Shown: positions 16,510-26,639 of the stretch, one piece after another
Layout of the letters: every line of letters starts with the position of its first letter
Numbering within the stretch: the first letter of the stretch is position 1
Assembly: GCA_030263595.1 (NCBI GenBank)
Contig: SZPG01000008.1
Location: 1 to 64,000 of the forward strand
Source of the DNA: Chloroflexi bacterium CFX6
GTDB lineage: Bacteria > Chloroflexota > Anaerolineae > Anaerolineales > Villigracilaceae
Length of the DNA: 64,000 nt
Direction of reading: 5' to 3'
Translations under genes and position numbers: made by a program
Notes under the pieces: model-generated
Told to the model about the DNA's origin: nothing
Databases searched by the model: none
The model's input: the letters and a program-made list of their open reading frames with translations, nothing else

Positions 16510-16675
16510 GCTGCTCCTTTCTGACATGCCTCGACTTTACTTCTCTCCCCCATTCCGCGCCCCGACTTTTGTCGGGTCTTTACATCCAATCCTCGCCTGC
16601 CGCGCAAACCACCGGGACACGGGGAACATAAATTCTCCAATTCTCGATGTGGAAAACGCCGCGATCGTTTGTCCC

Positions 16676-17359
16676 TTATTCACCTTGAGCCATCGCCCGC
16701 GCCGATAATCCCGCGCGATCCAGAATGCGGATGTGTTGTTTGTCCATTTCGATGAGACCCGCCTTCGTCAACTCGCGGATGACGCGGCTCAACACGTCCG
16801 GGACGGTGCCGAGGCGCGCGGCGAGTTCAGTCTGGTTCGTCCAGCGACGGCGTTCGATCACATCCCCCTCGGCTTGCTCCAGCAGCAATTTGGCGAACCG
16901 CGCCTCGACCGTCTTCAACGACAGGTCCGCGGCGAGCGCGACCAGACCGATGATCTTGTCCGCCATGTTTTCGATGATCTGCATGGCGGTATGTGGATGC
17001 GCTTGGACGATCTCTTCGAGCGCGTGGCGCGGAATCAACCATATCCCCGATTCCTCCAATGCCATGGCGGTCGCGGGATTGGGTTTCTTCGCCAGCACGC
17101 CGATCTCATTGAATATCTCGCCCGCGCCGATGAACCGCAGCACCTGTTCGCGTCCGTCGGGCGAAGCCTTCAACACCTTGAGCGAGCCGTATTGCAGATA
17201 GAACAGATTCGATTCCACGTCCCCCTCCCAGAACACCACCGCGTTGGGCGCGAACACTTTCCACGTTGCGCTGTCCGCAAGGCGCGCGAGGGTCGCGTCG
17301 TCCAGTCCGCGCAGGAAGTCGAAGGCTTTCAGGCGTTTGAGAAGGACGTCGGTTTGCAT
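16676..17359 (-). CDS. Crp/Fnr-family transcription regulator
   Basis: A 227-residue regulator. A cNMP-binding-like beta-roll covers about 10-120 (FWEGDVESNLFYLQYGSLKV, DGREQVLRFIGAGEIFNEIG), then a dimer helix and a winged HTH (WTNQTELAARLGTVPDVLSRVIREL). It has no cysteines, so it cannot bind the Fnr [4Fe-4S] cluster and may sense another ligand such as NO-haem (Dnr-like) or a nucleotide. It is the first gene of the minus-strand redox block and the likely local regulator. Confidence 0.85.
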   Translation of the reverse strand: MQTDVLLKRLKAFDFLRGLDDATLARLADSATWKVFAPNAVVFWEGDVESNLFYLQYGSLKVLKASPDGREQVLRFIGAGEIFNEIGVLAKKPNPATAMALEESGIWLIPRHALEEIVQAHPHTAMQIIENMADKIIGLVALAADLSLKTVEARFAKLLLEQAEGDVIERRRWTNQTELAARLGTVPDVLSRVIRELTKAGLIEMDKQHIRILDRAGLSARAMAQGE

Positions 17360-17421
17360 GATTCAAGCCTGCGCGGAGGGAAGGGGGCGATCCCAGGATA
17401 TGTTCATGCCTCCATTTTATA

Positions 17422-17741
17422 GACGATTTCGATATTGCACAACCTTTACGCGGGGTTCTCTACCGTACACGGAAACCCTAAAGGTCCCCTTGCCCTTCGC
17501 AACCCCCCGATTTACAGGAAAGACCTTTAGGGTCAGTAAATTATTAACTTCCCTCATGTCGTTGCGAGTCTTCGAGAAGCAATCTCCTGTTGCCATAGAT
17601 TTTCCTGCAAAGTGGGAATTGCTTCGGGACGAACACCCTCGCAATGACATCCATTTCGTGGAAGGTGAGGGAGCTTATTTTTTTACGAACCCTTAGGTTT
17701 TTACGAGAGGTTCGTACGGTAGCAAAACGCGGGGAAACCTC
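17422..17741. repeat. Intergenic block of nested inverted repeats
   Basis: About 320 bp without a gene. It contains inverted ACCCTAAAGGTC and GACCTTTAGGGT at about 17474-17534, the outer pair CTACCGTAC (about 17460) and GTACGGTAG (about 17714), and a copy of the TCATTGCGAG element at 17556-17650. The layout suggests one repeat landing in another. Confidence 0.65.
17556..17650. repeat. Dispersed palindromic repeat, TCATTGCGAG family, copy 2
   Basis: ATGTCGTTGCGAG at left and CTCGCAATGACAT at right, with inner arms GAAGCAATCTC and GAATTGCTTC. Confidence 0.75.
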
Positions 17742-20495
17742 TCAAGAATGATGGAAGGGCGCGTCCGCGCTGGCGCGGAGGGTAAACCGGTCGGCCGGTT
17801 CGATACGGAAACCGAGTTTTTGAAAGATGTGCTGCATGACCTGATTATCGCTTGTCAGAACGGCGCTGAGGTGCTGGAGTCCCTCGCGTCCGGCCACCTC
17901 CATGGCGCGGCGGACCAACTCACCGCCAAGCCCGATACCCTGGTATGGATCGGCGATCAGGATGCTCAGGCGCGCCTCATCCGTGCCGTGCAGTTTGCTC
18001 AAACGAACCACTCCCAGGATGTTGCGTTCCCCTTCGTCGTTCCTGCTTTCGGCAACCAGGGTGATCTCGCGCTCGTAATCGCAATGGCAGATGCGCGCCA
18101 GGCGTTCATGCACAACGCGTTCCTGGAACATCATGGGTTGCAGATAACGCAGGAAGACGCTGCGGTCCGATAACGCGGCGTGAAACTTCACCAGCAGCGC
18201 CTCATCCTCGGGCAGGATGGGACGAATGGTCACCTCGGTTTTGTCTTTGGCGACCCACGTCCCAGCGTATTGAATGGGATAGGGACGGATGGCAAGTTTG
18301 GGCAATTGGTCATCCTCGACATCCGGGTCATAAAGCACGACGCGGGCATCCAGGGCAAGCAGGTTTTCGGGCGAAGCCGTCAGCGGATTGATGTCCAGTT
18401 CCTTGATCCAGCGCTGCTCCGTGACCAGTTGCGAGAAGCGGACGAGCAGGCGTTCGAGCGCGGCGAGATCCACAGGCTCGCGGCCGCGGACCCCCTTCAG
18501 GGCGGTGTAGATGCGGGTCTGTTCCATCATCCGCCGCGCCAGCGTGGTGGTCAGGGGCGGGAGTCCCAGCGCGCGGTCCTTGAAAACCTCCACCAGCTGA
18601 CCTCCCAACCCAAACAGCAGCACCGGACCGAATTGCGGATCAATGCTGCTGCCCAGGATCAATTCGTACCCTTCGACCTTCGCCATCGGCTGAACGGTTA
18701 CTCCCAGAAAATGCCCGGCTCCAGCCTTTTCCGTGACCGATTGCCGAATGCCCGCGTAAGCGTTTCTCACAGCCTGCGCGTCGGTCAGGTCCAATTGCAC
18801 GCCGCCGACATCGGTCTTGTGGGTGATCGTTTCCGAATGAAGTTTGAGGACGACAGGATAGCCGATATCCTCCGCAACCTCCACAGCCTCCTGCTCGGTC
18901 TTCGCGATGCGCGTCTCCACGGTGGGAATGCCGTAGGAAGCCAGAAGCAGTTTGGACTCGTATTCGGTCAGGATCGTGCGACCCGCATCGCGCGCGGACT
19001 TGACGATCTGCGCGGCGCCTTCGCGGTCGAGCGGATCTTGCACCTCGTCCCCGATCGGCATCGGCGTTTCGTACAAACTTCGCAGGTTTTCCGCGTAGTG
19101 CGCCATGTAATCGAAAACGCGCGCCGCCGTGTCGGGATAGGGAAAGGTCGGGACATTGGCTTTGTTGAGGATGGCTTCCCCCGGGGCGACTTCATCCCCG
19201 CCCATCCAGGAGGCGATCACCGGCTTGCCGAGCGATTGCGCGTACGGCTCCAATTCCTCCGCGGTTTTGGTGGGATCCGTCATCGCTTGGGGGGTGAGGA
19301 TCACGAGGATGCCGTCGCTGTTGGGGTCTTTGGCTGCGATTTCGAGCGCCTTGCCGTAACGCTCCGGGCTGGCGTCTCCCAAAATGTCCACCGGATTGTT
19401 GTGACTCCAGGCTGCCGGGAGCAGTTGGTCGAAGGCTTCCATCGTCTCTTCGGAAAGTTGAGCCAGTTCGCCGCCATTGGTGATCAGCGCATCGGTTGCC
19501 AGCACGCCTGGTCCGCCGGCGTTGGTGAGGATCGTCAGGCGACGACCCTTCGGGCGCGGCTGTTTCCCAAGCACCTCCGCCATGTAGAATAGTTCGGCGA
19601 TCCTGCTGACGCGCAGCACGCCGCTTCGACGGAAGGCGACCTCCAGCACTTCATCGCTGCCGGTCAGTGAGCCAGTATGGGAGGCGGCGGCTTTTGCGGC
19701 TCCCTCCGTGCGGCCGGGCTTGATGACGATGATCGGTTTCGCCAGCGCCACCTCACGGGCGGCGGAGAGAAACGCCCTGGCGTTCCCGATGGTCTCCATG
19801 TAAATGACGATGCTCTTGGTGTGCGGATCGTCGCCGAGATAATAGATCAGATCGCTCCAATCCACGTCCAGCATCGAGCCGATGGAAACGAACGCGCTGA
19901 ACCCGACGTTCTCGCTCAAACTCCAGTCGAGGATGGCGGTGCATAACGCGCCGCTCTGGCTGATGAACCCGACGCTGCCGCGCCGCGCCATCGCGCTGGC
20001 AAAGGTGGCGTTCAAACCGCTGACAGGACTCATCACACCCAGGCAATTCGGCCCGATGATACGCATGTTTCCGCGGCGCGCATGTTCCATGATCTGGCGT
20101 TCCAACTCCGCGCCTTCGGGGCCCGTCTCCTTGAACCCGGCGGAAATAATGATGGCGCCTTTTACATCCAGTTCCACGGCTTCCTTGATGATGTCTGGCA
20201 CGGTTGCGGCGGGGGTGACCACCACGACCAAATCCACCGCCTCCGGCACGGCGGAGAGATTGGGATAGGCTTTGATGCCCAGCACGCTCGAACGCTTCGG
20301 GTTTACGGGATAGATGGTCCCGCCAAAGGAACTGCTGATCAAATTCCAGACGATGGTGCGCCCGACGCTGCCGGGCGTTTCCGTCGCGCCGACCACCGCC
20401 ACGCTTTTCGGCGCAAAGATGGCGTCCAGAGGCTGGCGTCCATAATGCAGCACGTCGTGCGCGGGATCGAAACCGGGAGTGACAGGTGTATCCAT
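17742..20495 (-). CDS. ADP-forming acyl-CoA synthetase fused to GNAT acetyltransferase
   Basis: A 917-residue fusion. Order: a CoA-binding Rossmann domain ([16 protein letters not shown]), succinyl-CoA ligase-like domains with a His in ASHTGSLTG (phospho-His candidate), an ATP-grasp domain (about 480-715, DVGGVQLDL and ELDINPL), and a GNAT domain (about 740-900, [18 protein letters not shown] as acetyl-CoA loop). The same layout occurs in ADP-forming acetate-CoA ligases with GNAT tails and in the protein lysine acetyltransferase Pat/PatZ. The retained His favours a working ligase, but regulatory acetylation is possible. The start chosen follows AAAGGAAG; an ATG seven codons upstream has no ribosome site. 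Confidence 0.85.
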   Translation of the reverse strand: MDTPVTPGFDPAHDVLHYGRQPLDAIFAPKSVAVVGATETPGSVGRTIVWNLISSSFGGTIYPVNPKRSSVLGIKAYPNLSAVPEAVDLVVVVTPAATVPDIIKEAVELDVKGAIIISAGFKETGPEGAELERQIMEHARRGNMRIIGPNCLGVMSPVSGLNATFASAMARRGSVGFISQSGALCTAILDWSLSENVGFSAFVSIGSMLDVDWSDLIYYLGDDPHTKSIVIYMETIGNARAFLSAAREVALAKPIIVIKPGRTEGAAKAAASHTGSLTGSDEVLEVAFRRSGVLRVSRIAELFYMAEVLGKQPRPKGRRLTILTNAGGPGVLATDALITNGGELAQLSEETMEAFDQLLPAAWSHNNPVDILGDASPERYGKALEIAAKDPNSDGILVILTPQAMTDPTKTAEELEPYAQSLGKPVIASWMGGDEVAPGEAILNKANVPTFPYPDTAARVFDYMAHYAENLRSLYETPMPIGDEVQDPLDREGAAQIVKSARDAGRTILTEYESKLLLASYGIPTVETRIAKTEQEAVEVAEDIGYPVVLKLHSETITHKTDVGGVQLDLTDAQAVRNAYAGIRQSVTEKAGAGHFLGVTVQPMAKVEGYELILGSSIDPQFGPVLLFGLGGQLVEVFKDRALGLPPLTTTLARRMMEQTRIYTALKGVRGREPVDLAALERLLVRFSQLVTEQRWIKELDINPLTASPENLLALDARVVLYDPDVEDDQLPKLAIRPYPIQYAGTWVAKDKTEVTIRPILPEDEALLVKFHAALSDRSVFLRYLQPMMFQERVVHERLARICHCDYEREITLVAESRNDEGERNILGVVRLSKLHGTDEARLSILIADPYQGIGLGGELVRRAMEVAGREGLQHLSAVLTSDNQVMQHIFQKLGFRIEPADRFTLRASADAPFHHS

Positions 20496-20678
20496 CTTTT
20501 CTTCCTTTCGTGACATATTCGCTTTGATTCTTCACAACGTTTTTTGCAGGGATCGTCACGAATTATATATCACAAAAAATGCGAGTCGCTTTTCCGGCGA
20601 TCGCCCGCAAATTACCATCCCTCCGGCAGGCTCAGGGTAAACGCCGGGACTCTGTTATAGCTTTTCGAACTTTCGATA

Positions 20679-20684
20679 TATAAT
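20679..20684 (+). promoter_or_regulatory. Possible -10 box of the P-type ATPase gene
   Basis: A TATAAT hexamer 38 bp upstream of the ATPase start, in the AT-rich part of a divergent spacer. The -35 match upstream is weak, so only the -10 box is proposed. Confidence 0.35.
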
Positions 20685-20722
20685 GATTCCAATGGAAAAT
20701 CGAAATAAAGGCTGGAGGCGCC

Positions 20723-23458
20723 ATGACCGAATGGCATACCCTTGATACGCAGGAAGCCGTCCGCAAAGTTGACAGCGACCTCGAAAACGGTTTGAGCGCG
20801 GCGGAGGCGGAACGGCGGCTCGCGGAACACGGACCGAACGAACTGGTCGAACGCGCAGGCAAAAGCCCCTGGGTGATCCTGCTGGAACAGTTCACGGGCG
20901 TGATGATCGTCATGCTCATCATCTCCGCCATTGTCTCCGCGTTCCTCGGCGAGACCACGGACGCGATCGTCATCATGATCATCGTCGTCCTGAACGGCGC
21001 GCTTGGCTTTTTTCAGGAGTACCGCGCCGAACAGGCGATGGCGGCTCTCAAGCGCATGGCGGTTCCGCACGTGCGCGTCCGACGCGACGGGCGCTTGCAG
21101 GAAGTCACCGCCCGCTCGCTGGTCCCCGGCGACGTCATCCAGTTGGAGACGGGAAACACCGTCCCGGCGGACGCGCGGTTGGTGGAGGCGGTCAATTTGA
21201 AGGCGCAGGAGGCAGTTTTGACCGGGGAGTCGGAGGCGGTCGAAAAGCACACCGATCCGCTCGCGGAGGAGAATCTGGCTCTGGGCGACCGCGTCAATTT
21301 GGTCTACATGGGGACGATCGTCACGTATGGGCATGGCCTGGCGCTGGTGACGGGTACGGGAATGAACACCCAGTTGGGCAGGATCGCCGACATGCTCCAG
21401 TCGGTTGGCGAGGAGAAAACTCCCCTTCAGCGGCGTCTCGATCAACTGGCAAAGGGGCTGGCGCTCGCCGCGCTGGCGGTGGTCGCGATCGTCTTTGTCC
21501 TCGGCTTGTTGCGCGGCGAAAACTGGATCGAGATGTTCAAGGTCTCGGTGGCGATGGCGGTGGCGGCTGTCCCCGAAGGTCTGCCCGCTGTGGTGACGAT
21601 CGCGCTGGCGCTCGGCGCGCAACGCATGTTGAAACGCAACGCCCTGATCCGAAAGTTGCCGGCCGTCGAAACGCTCGGCTCGGTGACGGTCATCTGCTCC
21701 GACAAAACCGGCACCCTCACCCAGAATCAGATGACCGTCACCTTCGTGGACGTGGCGGAGAACACACTCAATTTGCAGGCGCGCCTGCGCAGTTTCAGCC
21801 CGACGGTCAACGCCAACGATGCGCCCGAACCCCTGTTGCAGGAAAGCCCGCCCATTGTGCTGACCCTGGCTGGAGGCGCGTTATGCAACGATGCCGTGCT
21901 GGAAGCCGTCCCCGGCGAAGCGGGCGCGTTTTCGACCATCGGCGACCCGACCGAAGGCGCGCTGGTGATCGCCAGCGCAAAGGCGGGGTTGTGGAAAGCA
22001 GATTTGGAAAAGGCGTTCCCGCGCGTCGCCGAACTGCCGTTCGATTCCGATCGCAAACGGATGACGACCGTTCACCGCCCCGAGCCGGACCTGGTGCCTG
22101 CCCTGCTGAATCCCTATCAGGATTCCCGCCCGGACTTTTTCCAGCCGGGTCATTACCTCGTGATCACCAAAGGCGCGGTGGACAGCCTGATGGAAGTCTC
22201 GAACCGGGTCTGGGCGGACGGTCGGACCGTACCGTTGGATGAAGCCTGGCGGGAGCGCATCCTGAAGGCGAACAACGACATGGCGCAAAAAGGGATGCGG
22301 GTGCTGGGGCTATCCTTCTGTCAGTGCGATGAGCCCGAACCGCTCGAGCGCGATCTGATCTTCATCGGCATGGTCGGCATGATTGACCCGGCGCGTCCCG
22401 AAGTGAAGGGCGCGGTGGCGGAAGCCAGAACGGCGGGCATTCGCACTGTGATGATCACGGGCGATCATCCGCTGACCGCCGCGTACATCGCTTCGGAATT
22501 GGGGATCGCCGAAACAAACAAACCGCTCACGGGACGCGACCTGGATGAAATGACCACCGCGCAATTGGAAGCGGCGGTCGAGGAAGTGCCGGTCTATGCC
22601 CGCGTCTCTCCCGAACACAAACTCAAACTGGTGCAGGCGCTCCAAACCCGCGGACACATCGTCGCGATGACCGGCGACGGAGTCAACGACGCGCCCGCGC
22701 TCAGGAAGGCGGAGATCGGCGTGGCGATGGGGATCACCGGCACGGATGTCACGAAGGAAGCCTCCGATATGATCCTGCTGGACGATAACTTCGCCACCAT
22801 CGTCGCGGCGGTGAAGGAGGGACGCCGCATCTACGATAACATCCGCAAATTCATCAAGTACACGATGACCTCCAACGCGGGCGAGATCTGGGTGATGTTG
22901 CTCGCGCCGTTCATCGGCATGCCGCTGCCGTTGACGTCGCTTCAAATCCTGTGGATCAACCTGGTCACCGACGGGTTGCCCGGTCTGGCGCTGGCGGTGG
23001 AGCCTCCCGAACGAAACGTCATGAAGAGACCGCCTTATTCGCCGAGTGAAAACATCTTCGGGCGGGGCATGGGACGCGACATTATTTGGGTCGGCTTGTT
23101 GATGGGGTTGGTCTCTCTTGGCGTGGGGTTTCTGTATTACCGGCTCGACCCGTCCGCCTCGCCGGCCGTCTGGCAGACCGTCACCTTCACCACGCTCACC
23201 CTGGCTCAGATGGGCAATGCCCTCGCCACCCGTTCGGAGCGGGATACGCTCTGGCGGATCGGCTTGACCTCGAACAAATCCATGCTGGGCGCTGTGTTGT
23301 TGACGCTAATCCTTCAACTGGTTGTGATCTACGTTCCCTTTCTCAACAAGGCTTTCGCCACGACCCCGCTCAGCCTGCGCGACCTGCTGATCAGTTTCGG
23401 CTTCGGCGCGGTCGTCTTTCTTGCGGTCGAGTTGTTCAAGTGGATTCGGAGGAAATAG
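20723..23458 (+). CDS. P-type (type IIA, Ca2+-like) cation ATPase
   Basis: A 911-residue P-type pump. Actuator motif LTGESEAV, phosphorylation site DKTGTLT (Asp327) and hinge [11 protein letters not shown] (about 649-660) are intact. Helix 4 has [12 protein letters not shown] and helix 6 has [12 protein letters not shown], the signature of Ca2+-type (PMR1/SERCA-like) pumps, which export Ca2+ or Mn2+ at the expense of ATP. Length is normal. GGAGG is found upstream of the start. It is divergent from the acyl-CoA synthetase gene and followed by a terminator-like hairpin, so it is probably transcribed alone. Confidence 0.92.
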   Translation: MTEWHTLDTQEAVRKVDSDLENGLSAAEAERRLAEHGPNELVERAGKSPWVILLEQFTGVMIVMLIISAIVSAFLGETTDAIVIMIIVVLNGALGFFQEYRAEQAMAALKRMAVPHVRVRRDGRLQEVTARSLVPGDVIQLETGNTVPADARLVEAVNLKAQEAVLTGESEAVEKHTDPLAEENLALGDRVNLVYMGTIVTYGHGLALVTGTGMNTQLGRIADMLQSVGEEKTPLQRRLDQLAKGLALAALAVVAIVFVLGLLRGENWIEMFKVSVAMAVAAVPEGLPAVVTIALALGAQRMLKRNALIRKLPAVETLGSVTVICSDKTGTLTQNQMTVTFVDVAENTLNLQARLRSFSPTVNANDAPEPLLQESPPIVLTLAGGALCNDAVLEAVPGEAGAFSTIGDPTEGALVIASAKAGLWKADLEKAFPRVAELPFDSDRKRMTTVHRPEPDLVPALLNPYQDSRPDFFQPGHYLVITKGAVDSLMEVSNRVWADGRTVPLDEAWRERILKANNDMAQKGMRVLGLSFCQCDEPEPLERDLIFIGMVGMIDPARPEVKGAVAEARTAGIRTVMITGDHPLTAAYIASELGIAETNKPLTGRDLDEMTTAQLEAAVEEVPVYARVSPEHKLKLVQALQTRGHIVAMTGDGVNDAPALRKAEIGVAMGITGTDVTKEASDMILLDDNFATIVAAVKEGRRIYDNIRKFIKYTMTSNAGEIWVMLLAPFIGMPLPLTSLQILWINLVTDGLPGLALAVEPPERNVMKRPPYSPSENIFGRGMGRDIIWVGLLMGLVSLGVGFLYYRLDPSASPAVWQTVTFTTLTLAQMGNALATRSERDTLWRIGLTSNKSMLGAVLLTLILQLVVIYVPFLNKAFATTPLSLRDLLISFGFGAVVFLAVELFKWIRRK

Positions 23459-23813
23459 CCGTTTGTTTTAATGACCGATGTTACGCAATGATACCCGTAA
23501 CGCGAGACTGCGTAGCGTCTCGCTTTTCAGGCGTTTCCTGGGCAAGAGCGACATGAATGTCGCATTACCCAAGATGATCTTTTCTGCGTAACGTGAGTTA
23601 ATGAGTCTCCTGGGAGAACAAAATCCTCGCCGCGAGGAAGCGAAGTGCGCGAAGCGTTTTCCAATGGTGGTCGCCGGACGCGCCTGTTTCGATGCAGGCA
23701 GGCGTTTCGATTTTTGCCGCAAAAGGGGATGAATGTCATTTGCCTAACGCCTCCCAAAATGTCATAATCATTGTGAGATCATTCCGACGAATAAATTCAG
23801 CGAACCCAACGGG
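23459..23813. other. Repeat-rich intergenic region
   Basis: About 355 bp between the P-ATPase and the response regulator. It holds several small inverted repeats (GCGAGAC/GTCTCGC at 23502-23523, GCGACAT/ATGTCGC near 23550, repeated GTAACG fragments) and no credible gene. The promoter of the two-component operon should lie near the right end. Confidence 0.5.
23502..23527 (+). terminator. Terminator-like hairpin after the P-ATPase
   Basis: Stem GCGAGAC/GTCTCGC with an eight-base loop, followed by TTTT, 44 bp after the stop codon. Confidence 0.5.
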
Positions 23814-24527
23814 ATGGATGACGACATGAACAAATCCGGTTCCGGGGAAAAGATCCGCGTCCTGATCGTGGACGATCACGCCATGGTGCGCCAGGGGTTG
23901 CGGACGTTTCTGGAATTGCAGGATGTGTCCACTTTGCCCATTGAAGTGACGGGAGAAGCCGCCAACGGCGTTCAGGCGGTGGAACTGGCGCGCAAGACGC
24001 AGCCCGACATCGTCCTGCTCGACCTGGTCATGCCCGAAATGGACGGCATCCAGGCTACGCCGAAGATCATCGAATGCAGTCCGCGCACACGCGTCATCAT
24101 TCTGACCAGTTTCGGCGAGGAAGATAAAGTGCTGCCAGCCATCCGCGCCGGCGCGCAGGGATACTTGCTCAAGGACATTCCGCCGAATGAACTGGTCCAG
24201 GCAGTGCGCGAGGTGCATCTCGGCAAAGTGCAGTTGCATCCCGAAATCGCCAAAAAATTGATGTCGGCGGTGGCGGCAAAAAAGGAGGAACCAGCCGCAA
24301 CTCACGCGGCGACGCGTTCAGATGAAGGCTTGACCGAGCGCGAGCAGGAAGTCCTGCATTTGATCGCCGACGGGAGGAACAACCGCGAGATCGCTGAAAA
24401 ACTCTTCATCAGCGAGAAGACCGTCAAGACGCACGTCAGCAACATTCTCGGAAAATTGCACTTGGACGACCGCACGCAAGCCGCCATTTACGCGCTGCGT
24501 CACGGGTTGACATCGGACAAAAAATAA
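23814..24527 (+). CDS. NarL/FixJ-family response regulator
   Basis: A 237-residue regulator. The receiver domain has IVDDHAMVRQG, the phospho-acceptor Asp in VLLDLVMPEMDG, and Lys in YLLKDIPPNEL. The C-terminal LuxR-type HTH is LTEREQEVLHLIADGRNNREIAEKLF with SEKTVKTHVSNILGKL. A second ATG four codons in (23826) is an alternative start. The stop overlaps the start of the adjacent sensor kinase by one base, so the pair is a two-component system. Confidence 0.9.
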   Translation: MDDDMNKSGSGEKIRVLIVDDHAMVRQGLRTFLELQDVSTLPIEVTGEAANGVQAVELARKTQPDIVLLDLVMPEMDGIQATPKIIECSPRTRVIILTSFGEEDKVLPAIRAGAQGYLLKDIPPNELVQAVREVHLGKVQLHPEIAKKLMSAVAAKKEEPAATHAATRSDEGLTEREQEVLHLIADGRNNREIAEKLFISEKTVKTHVSNILGKLHLDDRTQAAIYALRHGLTSDKK

Positions 24528-25417
24528 TGCGCACGATCGGCGTGTATTTGATCTATGCCGCGGTCGTCTTGCGCGGCGCGGTGGTCTCCATTGACGAGAC
24601 CTACTTCATTGCGGTTCTTGGTTTGCTCGCGGCGTACGGTCTGCTTCTGTTCATCGAAACGTGGCTAACACATTCGGACTCCAAAGTCTCCCGACTTTGG
24701 AACTCGCGGCTTCAGGCAAAGTCAGGAGACTTTGCACTCCGATTCAGCGCGGCGATCTATCTTCTTCTGCAATCTGCCCTCGTGATCGGGTTGTTGATCG
24801 TTTCCGATTACGAGGACTTTTTTGCAAACCTGTTCATCCCGCTCAGCCTCGACGCGGTCGCTTTCTTCGGCAGGCGCGTCGGGTATCTTTGCATCGCGGG
24901 CTTTTCGCTGGCTCTCACCGGCGCGCTTTTATTTTCGAGCGAAGGTCAACTTTTCGGACTGGCGATGGGCGGGTTGTACAGCGGCGTGTGCTTCCTCTTC
25001 GGCGGTTATGCCAGCCAGGTGTTGAAAGCCGAAGCCGCGCGCCATGAGAATCAACGCGCCTTCGATGAATTGCAGAGCGCGCATCGTCAACTTCAGGGAT
25101 ACGCCGATCAGGTGGCGAGCCTCGCGGTGGAACGCGAACGAAACCGACTGGCGCGCGAGTTGCACGACTCGGTCACGCAGACGGTTTTCAGCATGAACCT
25201 GACCGCCCAATCCTCGCGTTTGTTATTGGATAAAGAGCCGCCCCTCGATACGGCTTCGCCACTCGGGACAGCGCTTCGCGCGTCGGGACAGTTGCTCCGC
25301 CTCGAGGAACTTGCCGCGCACGCTTTGAGCGAGATCCAATCCCTCGTCTCGCAGTTGAAGCCGCGCTCGATCACGGAAGAGGGATTACCCGCCGCCTTCA
25401 TTAGAAATGCACGGTGA
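24527..25417 (+). CDS. NarX-like sensor histidine kinase, N-terminal part (disrupted)
   Basis: 296 residues: about five membrane helices, a coiled coil (about 165-205), then the HisKA_3 dimerisation domain with the H-box ERNRLARELHDSVTQTVF (His213). The frame ends just after SLVSQLKPRSITEEGLPAAF, where this family continues into a short linker and the ATPase domain. The ATPase lies in another frame in the next entry, and about 15-20 linker residues seem missing. A dispersed repeat at 24675-24740 is read in frame within the membrane region. It is probably a damaged gene; a split kinase is the alternative. Confidence 0.7.
   Translation: MRTIGVYLIYAAVVLRGAVVSIDETYFIAVLGLLAAYGLLLFIETWLTHSDSKVSRLWNSRLQAKSGDFALRFSAAIYLLLQSALVIGLLIVSDYEDFFANLFIPLSLDAVAFFGRRVGYLCIAGFSLALTGALLFSSEGQLFGLAMGGLYSGVCFLFGGYASQVLKAEAARHENQRAFDELQSAHRQLQGYADQVASLAVERERNRLARELHDSVTQTVFSMNLTAQSSRLLLDKEPPLDTASPLGTALRASGQLLRLEELAAHALSEIQSLVSQLKPRSITEEGLPAAFIRNAR
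24675..24740. repeat. GGACTC-AAGTCTCC repeat inside a kinase gene
   Basis: Inverted segments GGACTCCAAAGTC and GACTTTG, then CAAAGTCAGGAGACTTTG. The same family is at 40610-40639 and 52433-52523. It lies in frame between predicted membrane helices of the sensor kinase. Confidence 0.65.
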
Positions 25418-25733
25418 GAAAACATTATCCGAAGCGGAAACGCTGGGATTGTATTCCATCGTCCACGAAGCGTTGACCAATATCGTCAAACACAGTGGAA
25501 CGAATGAAGCCATCGTCCGTTTGAATTTGAACAAGGATGTTTCCTGTCTTGAAATCGAAGATCACGGACGCGGCTTCGATCCGCAGGCGGCATCGAATCA
25601 ACGCGGACATTTGGGTCTGGCAGGCATGTCCGAGCGGGCGCGCGAGATCGGGTGGAGTCTGTCGGTGGAGTCGAGTCCGCACGAGGGGACGCGGATTCTT
25701 GTTAGGCGGAATCAGGCTGAGGCGTCGGAATGA
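25407..25733 (+). CDS. Histidine kinase ATPase domain fragment
   Basis: 108 residues forming a HATPase_c domain: N-box IVHEALTNIVKHSG, G1 box IEDHGRGFDP, G2 box GHLGLAGMSERA. It is the catalytic half of the preceding kinase, displaced to a new frame after an apparent deletion near 25400. The ATG at 25407 overlaps the stop of the N-terminal part by 11 bp, so re-initiation is possible, but no clear ribosome site is visible. The stop overlaps the next kinase start (ATGA). Confidence 0.65.
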   Translation: MHGEKTLSEAETLGLYSIVHEALTNIVKHSGTNEAIVRLNLNKDVSCLEIEDHGRGFDPQAASNQRGHLGLAGMSERAREIGWSLSVESSPHEGTRILVRRNQAEASE

Positions 25734-26509
25734 AGCGGACGCGTGGTTATCAGGGCAGTTATCTGATCGGTTTCATCGTCATCGGCGCGGTGGCGCTGCG
25801 CGCGATCCTTTTTTATCGGGATCAATCGAATCTCCTCCCTGTCGTTTTTCTCCTCGCCATTTATGCGCTGTTGTATGCTTTGGAGCCTGCGCTCTCGAGC
25901 CGTTTTTCCTGGCATAAATTTTTCTACTTTCCATTGCAGACCGCGCTTGCGGCGACGCTCTCCAACCTGTGCCCATTCCTGGATTTTCAAACCCTTTTGT
26001 ACATCCCGCTTTCCATGCAGGCATTTCATTTGTTATCGCGCCGAGCCGCGGCGATCTGGGCGATCCTATACGCGACCCTGCTCAGCGTAACCCTGATGCT
26101 CGGAATGACTTTTCTGGAAGGCTTGGCGTTCATCCTGCTTTACCTGGCTGTCGGCGCGTTTCTGATTTCGTACGATTTCATTTATGCGCGCACGCAAGCC
26201 GACGAGGCGGAAAGCCAGCGCCTGCTCGCGGATTTGCAATCCGCGCACGCGAAGTTGCAGGAGTACGCCGCGCAAGCCGAGGAACTGGCCGCGGCGCGCG
26301 AACGTAACCGTCTGGCGCGCGAACTGCACGACTCGGTCAGCCAGGCGATCTTCAGCATCACGCTGACCTCGCAATCCGCCCGCCTCCTGCTCGACCGTGA
26401 GCCTGCGCGCGTCCCCGAACAATTAGATCGCCTGCAAACGATGACCGGGGACGCGCTCGCCCAACTGCGCTCGTTGATCGCGCAGTTACGACCCCCGCAA
26501 AGTTCTTGA
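25730..26509 (+). CDS. Sensor histidine kinase lacking its ATPase domain
   Basis: 259 residues, a paralogue of the previous kinase: about six membrane helices (10-150), coiled coil, and the HisKA_3 H-box ERNRLARELHDSVSQAIF (His200). It ends at LRSLIAQLRPPQSS, immediately before where an ATPase domain should begin. No ATPase sequence follows in any frame; an 84-bp palindrome starts at the base after the stop. It is either a truncated remnant or a phospho-acceptor subunit that depends on an ATPase domain in trans. Confidence 0.72.
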   Translation: MKRTRGYQGSYLIGFIVIGAVALRAILFYRDQSNLLPVVFLLAIYALLYALEPALSSRFSWHKFFYFPLQTALAATLSNLCPFLDFQTLLYIPLSMQAFHLLSRRAAAIWAILYATLLSVTLMLGMTFLEGLAFILLYLAVGAFLISYDFIYARTQADEAESQRLLADLQSAHAKLQEYAAQAEELAAARERNRLARELHDSVSQAIFSITLTSQSARLLLDREPARVPEQLDRLQTMTGDALAQLRSLIAQLRPPQSS

Positions 26510-26593
26510 AATTGGACGCGGACGAGCGCGGATAAACACGGAGAGAAAAGAATTTATCCGCGTTTTCCGCGCGCGAAGCGTCCGCGTCCAATT
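26510..26593. repeat. 84-bp palindromic element abutting a stop codon
   Basis: Perfect 14-base terminal inverted repeats AATTGGACGCGGAC and GTCCGCGTCCAATT, with inner arms GCGCGGATAAA and TTTATCCGCG. It begins at the base after the TGA of the truncated kinase. It looks like a non-autonomous palindromic element. Confidence 0.8.
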
Positions 26594-26601
26594 GAGTTTA
26601 T

Positions 26602-26639
26602 CTACGACCTGCGATGTACTCCTACGTCCCAGGTCGTAG
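26602..26639. repeat. Small inverted repeat
   Basis: CTACGACCTG (26602-26611) and CAGGTCGTAG (26630-26639), perfect 10-base arms with an 18-base loop, between the palindromic element and the small gene downstream. No T-run follows. Confidence 0.6.

Noticed and set aside
18180-19592. Long plus-strand frame opposite the acyl-CoA synthetase
   Set aside because: Antisense shadow without motifs.
23468-23757. Open frames in the spacer after the P-ATPase
   Set aside because: They consist of repeat-derived sequence, lack ribosome sites and show no known domain.
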